Shown in pieces: positions 24,739 through 34,076 of a DNA stretch of 64,000 nt. Each line of letters begins with the position of its first letter. Position 1 is the stretch's first letter. Below the pieces are notes generated by a model. It had not been told where the DNA came from. It was given only the letters and a program-made list of their open reading frames with translations, and ran no database searches. The position numbers and the translations under genes were made by a program. Source of the DNA: Mycetocola zhadangensis. GTDB taxonomy: Bacteria > Actinomycetota > Actinomycetes > Actinomycetales > Microbacteriaceae. The DNA lies in assembly GCF_003668565.1 (NCBI RefSeq), contig NZ_RCWJ01000002.1:1-64000 (forward strand), read 5' to 3'.

Positions 24739-25986
24739 CTACGCGCCGCGGAACTCCTCGAGAACGGCCTCCAGCTGGTCGACCGCCCAGTCGAGGTCGT
24801 TCTCCTCGACCACGATCGGCGGGGCCAGCCGAATCGTTGAGCCGTGTGTGTCCTTGGCGAGGACCCCGCGCTCCATCAGTCGCTCGCAGACAGCCCGGCC
24901 CGAGGCGAGCGCTGGGTCGATGTCGATTCCGGCCCAGAGTCCGGCGCCTCGCACCTCGAGCACGCCGTGCCCGACGAGAGCGCCGAGCCGTTCGTGCAGT
25001 CGAGCGCCGAGCACGCGCGCCCGCTTCTGGTATTCGCCGCTCGCCAGCATCCGCACGACAGCGCGGCCAACGGCGGCGGCCAGCGGGTTGCCGCCGAAGG
25101 TTGACCCGTGCTGGCCCGGCTGGAGCACACCGAGGATGTCGCGGTTGCCGACGACAGCAGACACCGGAACGATGCCACCGCCGAGCGCTTTGCCGAGCAG
25201 GTACAGGTCGGGCACAACGTCGACGAGGTCGCAGGCAAAGGTGGCTCCGGTTCGACCGAGGCCTGACTGGATCTCGTCGGCGATGAACAGCACGTTGTGA
25301 TCGGTGCACAGTTCGCGAACCGTGGGCAGGTAGTCGGCCGGCGGAACAACGATGCCGGACTCGCCCTGGATCGGCTCGATCAGAACAGCAACCGTGTTCT
25401 CGTCGATGGCCGCAGCGAGCGCCGCAGCGTCACCGTATGGCACCGTACGGAAGCCAGGCGTGTACGGGCCGAAGTCAGCGCGGGCATCTTCGTCGTCGGA
25501 GAAGCTGATGATCGTCGTGGTGCGACCGTGGAAGTTGCCGGCCATCACGATGATGTTGGCCTGCCCGGCCGCAACGCCCTTCACCCGGTATCCCCAGGCG
25601 CGCGCAACCTTGATCGCTGACTCCACCGCCTCAGCACCGGTGTTCATTGGCAGCACCATCTCTTTGCCGGCCAGTTCGGCGAGCGCCTGGGCGAATGACC
25701 CGAGCTGATCGTTGTAGAAGGCACGGCTGGTCAGGGTGACCCGGTCGAGCTGCTCACGCGCTGCGGCGAGTAAAGTGTGGTTCGAGTGCCCGAAGTTCAC
25801 GGCCGAGTACGCCGCAAGGCAGTCGAGATACCGCTTGCCGTGCACGTCGGTCACCCATGCACCATCAGCGGATGCCACAACCACCTCGAGCGGGTGATAG
25901 TTGTGGGCAACGAACTCTTCTTCGCTCGCGATAACGCGTCGCGCCTCACTGGTCATCACGGTCATTTCCCCATTCACGATGCTCAT
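24739..25986 (-). CDS. rocD: ornithine aminotransferase
   Basis: A 415-residue class III PLP-dependent aminotransferase converting ornithine and 2-oxoglutarate to glutamate semialdehyde and glutamate. Motifs include SAVNFGHSNHTLL, the PLP-phosphate region MNTGAEAVESAIKVAR, IADEIQSGLGRTG with its aspartate, and the Schiff-base lysine in LLGKALGGG. The ATG at 25986 overlaps the stop of the upstream dimethylargininase-like gene (ATGA), so the two are coupled. The glutamate semialdehyde formed cyclises to the P5C that PutA, elsewhere in the window, also handles. Confidence 0.92.
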   Translation of the reverse strand: MSIVNGEMTVMTSEARRVIASEEEFVAHNYHPLEVVVASADGAWVTDVHGKRYLDCLAAYSAVNFGHSNHTLLAAAREQLDRVTLTSRAFYNDQLGSFAQALAELAGKEMVLPMNTGAEAVESAIKVARAWGYRVKGVAAGQANIIVMAGNFHGRTTTIISFSDDEDARADFGPYTPGFRTVPYGDAAALAAAIDENTVAVLIEPIQGESGIVVPPADYLPTVRELCTDHNVLFIADEIQSGLGRTGATFACDLVDVVPDLYLLGKALGGGIVPVSAVVGNRDILGVLQPGQHGSTFGGNPLAAAVGRAVVRMLASGEYQKRARVLGARLHERLGALVGHGVLEVRGAGLWAGIDIDPALASGRAVCERLMERGVLAKDTHGSTIRLAPPIVVEENDLDWAVDQLEAVLEEFRGA

Positions 25987-26846
25987 GACTTCCGCAGCTC
26001 CAGGGTGCAGCACTTCACGCCACCGCCACCGAGCAGCAGCTCGGAGAGGTCAACTCCGATGGGGTTGTAGCCGCGCTCGCGCAGCTGACGTTCGAAGCCA
26101 ACAGCGCGCTTCGCGATGACGACGTTGTACCCGTCGGAGATCGAGTTGAGGCCGAGAATAGAGGCGTCCTCCTCACTGACGAGAATGGCATCCGGGTATC
26201 GATCCTGGAGGATCAAAAGGGATTTCGCGTCGAAAGCGCTCGGCAGGTAGGCGATGTTGGCGCCCCGGTCTCCCGTGAGCGGGTCGAGCACCGCGATCGC
26301 TGTGTCGAGGTGGTAGAAACTCGGGTTGACGAGGTTCAGGGTGACGACCTCGCGGCCGTACAGTGCGGCGACCTCGCTGTGGCTCTTCGACTCACTCCGG
26401 AAACCCGTGCCGGCCAGGATTGTGTCGCCGACCAGGAGGAAATCACCCTCACCCTCATTGATGTTCTCGGGAACCCGCACGTCGAAGCCCTGCTCGCGGA
26501 ACCAGTCCATGTATGCGGGTCCCTCCGGCATGCGCTCGGGGAAGGTGAAGCTCGCGCCGTACGCGATGTTGTCGATCACGAAACCACCGTTCGCCGAGTA
26601 GACCATGTCAGGCAGGCCCTCGACGGGATCGATCAGGTGGACGTCGTGGCCGAGCCCGACGTAAGTGTCGTACAGCACCTGCCACTGCGCGAGTGCCTTG
26701 GCGGTGTCGGTTGGGTTCGCCGGCTCCATCCACGGGTTGATCTTGTACGAGACCGTGAAGTGTTCAGGGCGGCACATCAGGTAGCTGCGGGTCGTTGGGA
26801 CGCGGCGCTGCTCCGGTGCCTGCGTCAGGGTGTCGATGTTCGTCAT
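25983..26846 (-). CDS. dimethylargininase / arginine-hydrolase-like amidinotransferase-superfamily enzyme
   Basis: A 287-residue guanidino-group-modifying enzyme with the pentein fold. Catalytic residues are visible: the substrate aspartate and asparagine in LPDMVYSANGGFV, acidic residues in EGEGDFLLVGD, histidine in NPSFYHLDTA and the C-terminal nucleophile in VKCCTLE. Homologues are annotated dimethylargininase (citrulline-forming), but its coupling to rocD argues for a route from arginine to ornithine. M. tuberculosis has the same trio (Rv2324 AsnC, Rv2323c, rocD). The ATG at 26846 has only a weak ribosome site. Confidence 0.8.
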   Translation of the reverse strand: MTNIDTLTQAPEQRRVPTTRSYLMCRPEHFTVSYKINPWMEPANPTDTAKALAQWQVLYDTYVGLGHDVHLIDPVEGLPDMVYSANGGFVIDNIAYGASFTFPERMPEGPAYMDWFREQGFDVRVPENINEGEGDFLLVGDTILAGTGFRSESKSHSEVAALYGREVVTLNLVNPSFYHLDTAIAVLDPLTGDRGANIAYLPSAFDAKSLLILQDRYPDAILVSEEDASILGLNSISDGYNVVIAKRAVGFERQLRERGYNPIGVDLSELLLGGGGVKCCTLELRKS

Positions 26847-26972
26847 GCTGGTTCCCGTCAGGAAAGCGGCGGACGGTGTCCTGGTTGGCCAGCAGCTCGC
26901 GGGTCGCGAACCGGCAGGCACGCCGTGCTCCCAGTGTGGCACGCAGCCCCGAAATCTTGTCTGCAGTTCAGC

Positions 26973-26997
26973 GCATGAATGCTGCGTGAATTCTCGC
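26973..26997. promoter_or_regulatory. candidate AsnC/Lrp operator in the divergent gap
   Basis: GCAT-GA-ATGC (26973-26982) and the near-palindrome GCGTGAATTCTCGC (26984-26997) lie side by side, 33 bases before the regulator start and upstream of the dimethylargininase-like gene. Placement suits a local Lrp-type regulator. The rest of the 26847-27029 gap shows nothing else clear. Confidence 0.4.
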
Positions 26998-27029
26998 TCA
27001 GACGCAAGAATCGGGCGTAGACTGCGGCC

Positions 27030-27467
27030 ATGGACAACCTCGACCGCGGCATTATCGACCTGCTGAGGCAGAACGCCCGCGCCGGATACGGCGATATCGG
27101 GCAGGAGATCGGCCTGTCGGCCTCGGCCGTGAAGAGGCGCGTTGACCGGCTGACAGCGGATGGAGTCATCCGCAGCTTCACGGTGCAGGTGGACCCGGCT
27201 GTCGACGGCCTGCACACCGAGGCCTACGTTGAGATTTTCTGTCGCGGCACCGTTGCGCCGGATGAGCTCCTCCGAATACTGGCGGATGTTCCCGAGGTCA
27301 TTGATGCAGGCACGGTCACGGGAAGCGCGGACGCCATCGTCCACATGCGCTCACGTGACATCCCCAGTTTGGAAGCGGCACTTGAGCGGGTTCGCCGTGC
27401 GCCGCACGTTGATCACACCCGCAGCGCCATCGTCCTGTCGCGGCTGATCTCCCGCGCCGTCGACTAG
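27030..27467 (+). CDS. Lrp/AsnC-family regulator of the arginine/ornithine module
   Basis: A 145-residue feast/famine regulator. Residues 1-60 form the helix-turn-helix (LDRGIIDLLRQNARAGYGDI, LSASAVKRRVDRLTADGVI). The rest is the RAM ligand-binding domain with GTVTGSADAIVHMRSRDI. It is divergent from the dimethylargininase-like/rocD operon, the usual place for its regulator, and arginine or ornithine is the likely ligand. TAGACT ends six bases before the ATG and no ribosome site is present, so the transcript is probably leaderless. Confidence 0.88.
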   Translation: MDNLDRGIIDLLRQNARAGYGDIGQEIGLSASAVKRRVDRLTADGVIRSFTVQVDPAVDGLHTEAYVEIFCRGTVAPDELLRILADVPEVIDAGTVTGSADAIVHMRSRDIPSLEAALERVRRAPHVDHTRSAIVLSRLISRAVD

Positions 27468-27507
27468 GCGGGCGTCTCAGACGGCGGTCGCCTTCGTCGG
27501 GGTTCTT

Positions 27508-27564
27508 TCGAGTGACACTTATGGCCGGTTACCCCGCCACGCACCCATCACATCTGTCACTCGA
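27508..27564. repeat. 10-bp inverted repeat with 37-base spacer
   Basis: TCGAGTGACA (27508-27517) and TGTCACTCGA (27555-27564) are exact inverse complements downstream of the AsnC-type gene. The spacer can form an inner GGC...GCC pairing. It may be part of the message end or a small RNA. No coding frame fits it. Confidence 0.5.
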
Positions 27565-27628
27565 GCGCGCACCAGGCCCACGGCGGCTCTGGACCCGGCC
27601 GCGGTGATGTGCACGCGCGTTAACTGAA

Positions 27629-27663
27629 GCAAGGCCACCCCGTCGGTGACGGTGTGGCCTTGC
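27629..27663. terminator. stem-loop terminator between the asnC-type and small membrane genes
   Basis: GCAAGGCCA (27629-27637) pairs with TGGCCTTGC (27655-27663), and an inner CCGTC/GACGG extends the stem. It lies between convergent genes. T-runs are weak on both sides. Confidence 0.6.
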
Positions 27664-27716
27664 TGCTGTCGTCAAGTCGGGCTCAGCGAGCCCTTAGACG
27701 AAGTTCAGGGAAGAAG

Positions 27717-27881
27717 CTAGATGCTCTTCTTGCCGGTGACGACGCGGAGCAGCCAGGCGATGATTGCCAGAACGAGGAGCACGACGCCGACCCACAGGAG
27801 GAAGTTGAGGGACTGGACGAAGCCACCGGTGACAAGAAGGATGATGGCGATGATTGCGACCACTACAAGGAGAATGTTCAT
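27717..27881 (-). CDS. 54-residue membrane protein
   Basis: A very short open frame from ATG 27881 to TAG 27717. The product begins MNILLVVVAIIAIILLVTGG, continues through a second hydrophobic stretch (FLLWVGVVLLVLAIIAWLL) and ends RVVTGKKSI. It has two membrane helices with a short FVQSLN hairpin between them. Near-identical small proteins are common in Microbacteriaceae genomes, as far as I recall, with unknown function. The clean codon usage, membrane pattern and flanking terminator support it. Confidence 0.7.
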   Translation of the reverse strand: MNILLVVVAIIAIILLVTGGFVQSLNFLLWVGVVLLVLAIIAWLLRVVTGKKSI

Positions 27882-28010
27882 GTCTACGACCGTAACAGCG
27901 CCCCACGTTTGGGTGCCAGAAAGCCCCGGGGCCTTGACTCCTAACCCTCGTAGCTGGTAACAGGGTGTGAGTTAGGTGAGTTTTCGCCGCGAAGCTCGAG
28001 GGAGAACACC

Positions 28011-28349
28011 GTGGTCACCATCGTGAAAGCCGCGGATCTGCGCATCGGCAGCGGGAGGACGGCGCGCTTCGAGGGGGTGGCGCACGACTCGGGGGTCTCG
28101 TTCTACCTTGTCGACAACGACCCTGGGCAGGGGCCCGGATTGCACAAGCACCCGTACACCGAGACCTGGCTGGTGCAGTCGGGGTCAGTGACCATCACGG
28201 TCGGTGACGAGACGGTCGACGCCGCGGGCGGCGACATCCTCACGGTTCCGGCTCACACACCGCACAAGTTCATCAACTCAGGACACGGTTCGCTGCACAT
28301 GGTGTGCATCCACGCGTCACCGGCGATGATTCAGGAAAACCTCGAATGA
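28011..28349 (+). CDS. cupin-domain protein
   Basis: A 112-residue single-domain cupin. The first cupin motif reads GPGLHKHPYTETWLVQSG, giving two histidines and a glutamate as metal ligands. The second reads PAHTPHKFINSG with a third histidine. The GTG start follows GAGGGAG. The fold covers dioxygenases, isomerases and binding proteins, so no reaction can be assigned. It faces the alpha/beta hydrolase gene tail to tail across a terminator. Confidence 0.83.
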   Translation: MVTIVKAADLRIGSGRTARFEGVAHDSGVSFYLVDNDPGQGPGLHKHPYTETWLVQSGSVTITVGDETVDAAGGDILTVPAHTPHKFINSGHGSLHMVCIHASPAMIQENLE

Positions 28350-28350
28350 C

Positions 28351-28417
28351 CGAACGGATGCCGCTGGTGCAGCGAACGCGACAGGAACGTCGAGACGCTG
28401 CCCATGGCATCCGTTCG
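28351..28417. terminator. bidirectional terminator built from CGAACGGATGCC arms
   Basis: CGAACGGATGCC (28351-28362) and GGCATCCGTTCG (28406-28417) are perfect inverse complements. Inside them GCAGCG (28370-28375) can pair with CGCTGC (28396-28401). It fills the gap between the convergent cupin and hydrolase genes. Confidence 0.65.
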
Positions 28418-28423
28418 AAATAA

Positions 28424-29299
<876 letters not shown>

Positions 29300-29396
29300 T
29301 TATAGCGATGGTGACACGCTTCTCGGGCCACGACCAGCACGCCGATGGCAGACTGAGGTGCGGCGGTCGAGTCCGCCACCGGAAGGAACCGCCCAC

Positions 29397-30140
29397 ATGC
29401 CCGATGCCGGAGATCTCAAGCAACTTCGAGCCCTCACCGACGAGTTCACGCGGTTCATGCTGTCGTACAAGTTCGCTGTCGACGAGATGATGACGAAGAT
29501 CAACATCCTCAGGGAAGAGTTTTCTCACCGGCACGACTACAGCCCGATCGAGCACGTGAGTTCGCGACTCAAGTCGCCGGACAGCATTCTGGCCAAGGCC
29601 GCTCGGAAGGGTTGCGAGCTGACGCTGGCAGGCATCCGTTCAGATCTTCATGACATTGCCGGTATTCGGGTGACCTGCAGCTTCATTTCTGACACCTACA
29701 AGATTTTCGACATGATCGCAGCGCAGCGGGATGTCACTGTGCTGCAGGTGCGCGACTACATCAAGGAGCCCAAGCCGAACGGCTACAGGAGCCTGCACAT
29801 GATCGTCGAGGTGCCGGTGTTTTTGTCGGACCACGTCGAGCAAGTGAAGGTGGAAATCCAGATCCGCACGATTGCCATGGATTTTTGGGCAAGCCTCGAG
29901 CACAAGATCTATTACAAATACAACCGCGCCGTGCCCGAGCGCCTGCTCGCCGAGCTGCGTGACGCTGCCCTGGCCGCGGGCTCACTTGACGTGAGAATGG
30001 AGCGGCTGCACGACGAGGTGATCGCTCTCCGCGATCTGGGCGGCGCCGACGACGGTGTGATGGACGCGCGCGACATCGGCCGGGCAGGCGTGCCGGAGGC
30101 GCTGCTTCGGATGCTCGCCGTCTCGCGGTCGGCCGAGTAA
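29397..30140 (+). CDS. small alarmone synthetase (RelA/SpoT-domain (p)ppGpp synthetase)
   Basis: A 247-residue single-domain GTP pyrophosphokinase. It has only the synthetase fold, with DLHDIAGIRVTCSF, the substrate-binding KEPKPNGYRSLHMIVE and EIQIRTIAMDFWASLEHKIYYK. There is no hydrolase, TGS or ACT domain, so this is a RelQ/RelP-type stand-alone enzyme making (p)ppGpp or related alarmones. The ATG at 29397 has GGAAGGAA about ten bases upstream. It converges with the Vgb-like gene with only three bases between stops. Confidence 0.87.
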   Translation: MPDAGDLKQLRALTDEFTRFMLSYKFAVDEMMTKINILREEFSHRHDYSPIEHVSSRLKSPDSILAKAARKGCELTLAGIRSDLHDIAGIRVTCSFISDTYKIFDMIAAQRDVTVLQVRDYIKEPKPNGYRSLHMIVEVPVFLSDHVEQVKVEIQIRTIAMDFWASLEHKIYYKYNRAVPERLLAELRDAALAAGSLDVRMERLHDEVIALRDLGGADDGVMDARDIGRAGVPEALLRMLAVSRSAE

Positions 30141-30143
30141 CGC

Positions 30144-31031
30144 CTACGGGCGCAGTTCGGCCAGGAACCCGGTCTCGAGTGCGACCCACACTGTGCCGTC
30201 CTGAGCAACCGCGAGCCCGTGCGGCTCACTGTTCGGCGTCGGCAGGTCGATCACCGCGATCGTTCCGTCTGCGGCGATGAAGCCCAACTGGTTCGAGCCC
30301 CACAGGGTGAACCAGCACCCACCGTCCGGGTTCGCGACGATGGCGTGCGGCTTGCTCTCGCGATCCGGCAACTCGAACTCGGTGAGCTCTCCATTGCGGT
30401 CGATTCGTCCGATCTGGCCTGCGGCGATTTCGGTAAACCAGGCGGCAGCATCCGTTGCAACAGTGATGCCAACCGGGCCTGCTCCATGGGTCGGGAGCTG
30501 TGTGAGGGCCACTGCCGAGTTGCCTCCGCGGATGTAGCCGACCGCGTTGGCTGCGTTGAGGGTGAACCAGACGCTCTCGCCGGAGACGGCGATCATCGAC
30601 GGGGTGCCGTGCTCGACACCGGCTGTGAACTCCGCGACGCGGCCCAGAATGTCGATACGGCCGATCGAGTCCGTGGTCATTTCGGTGAACCACACCTCGC
30701 CGGAGTCGGCGGAGGCGACACCGAAGGGGCGCGCGTTCGCGGTTGGCACAGCGGTTTCGGCCCGGACGCCTTCTGGTCCGACCCGGATTATGCGGTTGAG
30801 CGCTGAATCGGTGACCCAGACGGAGTCTTCGGTTGCCACGGCGGGGAGCGATGGCTCGGAGCCTTTGCCGAGCGGAATTGTGGTGAAGCTGCCGTCGGGG
30901 TCGCGGCGCACCAGGGCCGATCCGCGGATGAGCGTGACCCACACCGCACCGTCATCTGTGATGGCGACACCGTACGGAGCGGCCTCCGCAGCGGAGATCC
31001 GGTGTTCGGAGAACTGCATGGGCTCGGTCAT
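30144..31031 (-). CDS. virginiamycin B lyase-like beta-propeller (Vgb family)
   Basis: A 295-residue protein of about seven repeated blades, each with a pattern like PFGVASADSGEVWFTEM or GITVATDAAAWFTEI followed by IGRID. The histidines in SKPHAIV and SEPHGLA match the positions used for catalysis in staphylococcal Vgb, which linearises streptogramin B antibiotics. In soil actinomycetes such genes may be intrinsic resistance determinants or streptogramin-unrelated lyases. There is no signal peptide. TAGGCT lies six bases before the ATG, suggesting a leaderless message. Confidence 0.83.
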   Translation of the reverse strand: MTEPMQFSEHRISAAEAAPYGVAITDDGAVWVTLIRGSALVRRDPDGSFTTIPLGKGSEPSLPAVATEDSVWVTDSALNRIIRVGPEGVRAETAVPTANARPFGVASADSGEVWFTEMTTDSIGRIDILGRVAEFTAGVEHGTPSMIAVSGESVWFTLNAANAVGYIRGGNSAVALTQLPTHGAGPVGITVATDAAAWFTEIAAGQIGRIDRNGELTEFELPDRESKPHAIVANPDGGCWFTLWGSNQLGFIAADGTIAVIDLPTPNSEPHGLAVAQDGTVWVALETGFLAELRP

Positions 31032-31156
31032 GATTCCAGCCTATGCGTCTGTGCTTCCCGTGGATCACTTCCTGCGTGCTTGCCGCGACCAGGTTTGTAT
31101 TGCTACGTTGAGAGGCGGTTCGTTCAGCGCAGCGACCACACAACAGCGAGGACCCC

Positions 31157-31525
31157 ATGCCGCACACGTTTACTCTCGACGCCTCGGTGTCAACGCCACC
31201 GTTTGAGCAACTTCGGGTGCAGGTCATCGACGCTGTGCGCGATGGCTCTCTGGTGCCGGGAGACAAAATGCCCACGGTGCGCAACCTCGCCGCCGAGCTC
31301 GGAATCGCGGCGAACACCGTCGCTCGCGCCTACCGCGAGCTCGAGCGCGATGACGTCATCGAGACCCGCGGTCGCAATGGCACATTCGTCTCGGCCGTTG
31401 GCGACCCAACGCACCAGCAGGCGCAGTTGGCCGCAGTGGCATACGCTGACCGGGTGAAATCGCTCGGCATTCCCGCCGACGACGCCCTGTCGATCGTCAC
31501 GGCGGCCCTGGGCATCCGCGCCTGA
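31157..31525 (+). CDS. GntR-family regulator, YtrA subfamily
   Basis: A 122-residue short GntR protein. It has the winged helix-turn-helix (PPFEQLRVQVIDAVRDGSLV, GDKMPTVRNLAAELGIAANT) and a tail of about 45 residues instead of an effector domain, as in YtrA regulators. Those proteins usually control ABC or MFS exporters. Its stop abuts the stop of the convergent DHA2 exporter, which is the obvious candidate target, though the arrangement is tail to tail. Confidence 0.85.
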   Translation: MPHTFTLDASVSTPPFEQLRVQVIDAVRDGSLVPGDKMPTVRNLAAELGIAANTVARAYRELERDDVIETRGRNGTFVSAVGDPTHQQAQLAAVAYADRVKSLGIPADDALSIVTAALGIRA

Positions 31526-32917
31526 TCAGCGCACGGGGGAATCGTCCACTACCGTCGGGTTGCGGATGCCGACGAACGAGATCACTCCTCCGAGGATCAT
31601 GGCGATTGCTGTCGCGATCATCGCCCGGTGGAAACCCGCGAGGTCGAGCACAGTGCCAAGAATGAGGCCAGCGCAGGCAACGGCCACGAGGCCGGCCACA
31701 CGGGCAACGGCGTTGTTGATGGCTGAGCCGATGCCGGCTTGCGACTCGTCGATCGCGCCGAGGATGGCGCTCGTGAGCGGTGCGACCGTGATCGAGAGGC
31801 CGATACCGAAGATCACGAGCCCCGGCAGCAGTTCGAGCCAGTAGTTCACTCCGGAGTCGACGGCGAGCATGAGCAGAAATCCGAGGCCACCGACGATCGG
31901 GCCAACCGTCATGAACATGCGCGGTCCGACGCGGCCAGCCCACGCGCCAATTCGGCTCGAGAGAAAAAGCATCACCAGGGTCGGTGGAAGCGTGGCAATT
32001 CCGGCCAGCGTTGCGGGCCAACCGGCGACCTGTTGCAGGTAGATGGCGATCACGAAGAAGCCGAGCCCCAGGGCGCCGTAGATGAATACGGTGGCGATGT
32101 TGCCAGCCGAGAAGTTGCGGGACTCAAACAGCGAGAGCGGCATCATCGGGTCGCGTGTTCGGCCTTCCCACCAGAGGAAGGCGGCGAACGCGATCACACC
32201 AACGAGGAGTGGAACCCAGACGACAGGGCTCGTCCAGCCGAACCTGGCCTGTTCAATCAGGGCGAACACCGGCCCGCCGAGTCCGATGGCACCGAGGATC
32301 GCACCGATCACATCCACCCGTGGCCGCCGCGTTGTCCGCTCGGGATCCTTTCCCATTCTGGTCAGCAGTACGAGAGTCACCGCGATGGGAATCACGTTAA
32401 TCCCGAAGACGAGCCGCCAACTGACCGTGTCGACGAGCAATCCGCCGATGAGCGGCCCGACGATCATGGCCGTGCCTGTCCACGCCGTCCAGGTACCGAT
32501 GGCCCTGGCCTGCGCCTGCCCCGAGAAGGTTGAAATGATGATCGCCAGCGAACTCGGCACAAGAAGCGCGGCGGTCGCGCCCTGCAGCGCTCGCACGAAA
32601 ATGAGGAACTCGGCACTCGGGGCGATGGCACAGAGGAGAGAGGTAGCCCCGAATCCAACCAGTCCGATCGCGAGGATGCGAACCCGGCCGAAGGCATCCG
32701 ACAGGGAACCAGCGAGAAGGATAAACGCGCCAAGTGTGAGCAGATACGCATCGACGACCCACTGCTGAACCGGAAGACCGCCGCCGAATTCGCGGGTGAT
32801 GGCTGGCAGCGCAACGTTGATGATGGTGCCGTCGAGAAACGCGACGAATGACGCCAGAATCGCGACGAGAAGAACTATGCGCTGGGTGGCGGAGTCGGTT
32901 CGAGGGGCGGATGCCAT
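31526..32917 (-). CDS. DHA2-family (EmrB/QacA-like) MFS drug exporter
   Basis: A 463-residue inner-membrane exporter of the 14-helix DHA2 group. Helix 1 carries SFVAFLDGTIINVALPAI (the D1 motif), motif A reads GSLSDAFGRVRIL, and motif C follows in WTGTAMIVGPLIGGLL. Proton-driven export of drugs, dyes or metabolites is expected. The ATG at 32917 is chosen because the family consensus begins shortly after it; the longer in-frame extension is unrelated. It may be linked to the neighbouring Vgb-like lyase as a resistance pair, by inference. Confidence 0.87.
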   Translation of the reverse strand: MASAPRTDSATQRIVLLVAILASFVAFLDGTIINVALPAITREFGGGLPVQQWVVDAYLLTLGAFILLAGSLSDAFGRVRILAIGLVGFGATSLLCAIAPSAEFLIFVRALQGATAALLVPSSLAIIISTFSGQAQARAIGTWTAWTGTAMIVGPLIGGLLVDTVSWRLVFGINVIPIAVTLVLLTRMGKDPERTTRRPRVDVIGAILGAIGLGGPVFALIEQARFGWTSPVVWVPLLVGVIAFAAFLWWEGRTRDPMMPLSLFESRNFSAGNIATVFIYGALGLGFFVIAIYLQQVAGWPATLAGIATLPPTLVMLFLSSRIGAWAGRVGPRMFMTVGPIVGGLGFLLMLAVDSGVNYWLELLPGLVIFGIGLSITVAPLTSAILGAIDESQAGIGSAINNAVARVAGLVAVACAGLILGTVLDLAGFHRAMIATAIAMILGGVISFVGIRNPTVVDDSPVR

Positions 32918-33115
32918 TGAACAAGTATGCTCCGGAGCGCACCGACCCGGGAGGGCCGATAACGGGAGGGCAGGAAGCCCACCCGCTCGTCTTTTCGGGG
33001 CGAGGTGGTAGTACCGAGCACCCCTTGCCGCTCTCTCTCCCGCGGAGTAAGCATGGGGAAGTCCGGATCCCATGCTGAGAATCACGGATCGACCGGTTCA
33101 TTGACGGAGGTCAGG

Positions 33116-34066
33116 ATGCGCCGAGCAAGGCGAATCGGCATCGCGCTCACCGCTGCGGCCATCGTTGTCTGTGGCAGTGGTTGCAGCACAGCCACCGACG
33201 CGGCGAGCGCTCAACTCTGCGACGAACCATCGTCGACCCCGACGGTCGAGGACCCCTCAACGCGTCCCCTCGCCTTCAGCTCGAACCGCGCCGACAGCTT
33301 CGACCTGTGGCTGATGGGAGCGGATGGCACGGATCCGGTCCAGCTGACCACCGCCGATGGTGTCGAGGGGATGGCGTCGTGGTCACCCGACGGTACTCAA
33401 TTGCTCTTCCTGTCGGCCGTCGACACGGAGAGCAACGGCGACGTCTGCGTGATCAACGCCGACGGAACAGGGCTCAAGAACCTCACCAGCACCCCGGACG
33501 TCTACGAGACCACGCCGTCATGGTCGCCAGACGGCTCCGAGATCGTCTACGGGACCTGGAAAGGCAAGGCTCACGAACTGCACGTGATGGACAGCACCGG
33601 GAAACGCAGCCATCGAATCACATCCAACGGTAATTGGCCCAGCTGGTCTCCGGATGGCGAGCTCATCGTCTTCAGCGCCAGTCGCGGTTCTTCAGCGCAG
33701 GACCTCTGGACGGTGAATCGAGACGGAAGCGACAAGGCGCTACTGGCCGATGGCGACAGTGAACTTACCGAGCCTGCGTGGTCGCCGGATGGACGAACAA
33801 TCGCGTACGTCTCGGTGGGCAGTGAGGAAACCGAAGAGGACATCTTCATCATGCCTGCCGGCGGCGGATCAGATCGTCGAGTCGCGGCCCTCCCCGGCAA
33901 CGATCACTGGCCTCCGGCCTGGTCGCCAGACAGTATGCAGCTCGCCTTCACAGCGGACGGTACCGATCTGGTTGGCGAGATCGTCGTGGTTGACCTGAGG
34001 ACCCGAGAAACCACGAATCTGACCAACCACGAGTCGCACGACGCGTTCCCAGCGTGGCGACAATAG
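33116..34066 (+). CDS. TolB-like beta-propeller lipoprotein
   Basis: A 316-residue secreted lipoprotein. The signal peptide MRRARRIGIALTAAAIVVCG ends in the lipobox GSGC. About six WD40-like PD40 blades follow, each marked by W-SPDG (ASWSPDGTQLLF, PSWSPDGSEIVY, PAWSPDGRTIAYV). In proteobacteria this fold is TolB; in actinobacteria such lipoproteins have no assigned role and may bind other envelope proteins. GGAGG precedes the ATG. It stands alone. Confidence 0.83.
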   Translation: MRRARRIGIALTAAAIVVCGSGCSTATDAASAQLCDEPSSTPTVEDPSTRPLAFSSNRADSFDLWLMGADGTDPVQLTTADGVEGMASWSPDGTQLLFLSAVDTESNGDVCVINADGTGLKNLTSTPDVYETTPSWSPDGSEIVYGTWKGKAHELHVMDSTGKRSHRITSNGNWPSWSPDGELIVFSASRGSSAQDLWTVNRDGSDKALLADGDSELTEPAWSPDGRTIAYVSVGSEETEEDIFIMPAGGGSDRRVAALPGNDHWPPAWSPDSMQLAFTADGTDLVGEIVVVDLRTRETTNLTNHESHDAFPAWRQ

Positions 34067-34076
34067 CGACTTCGCT

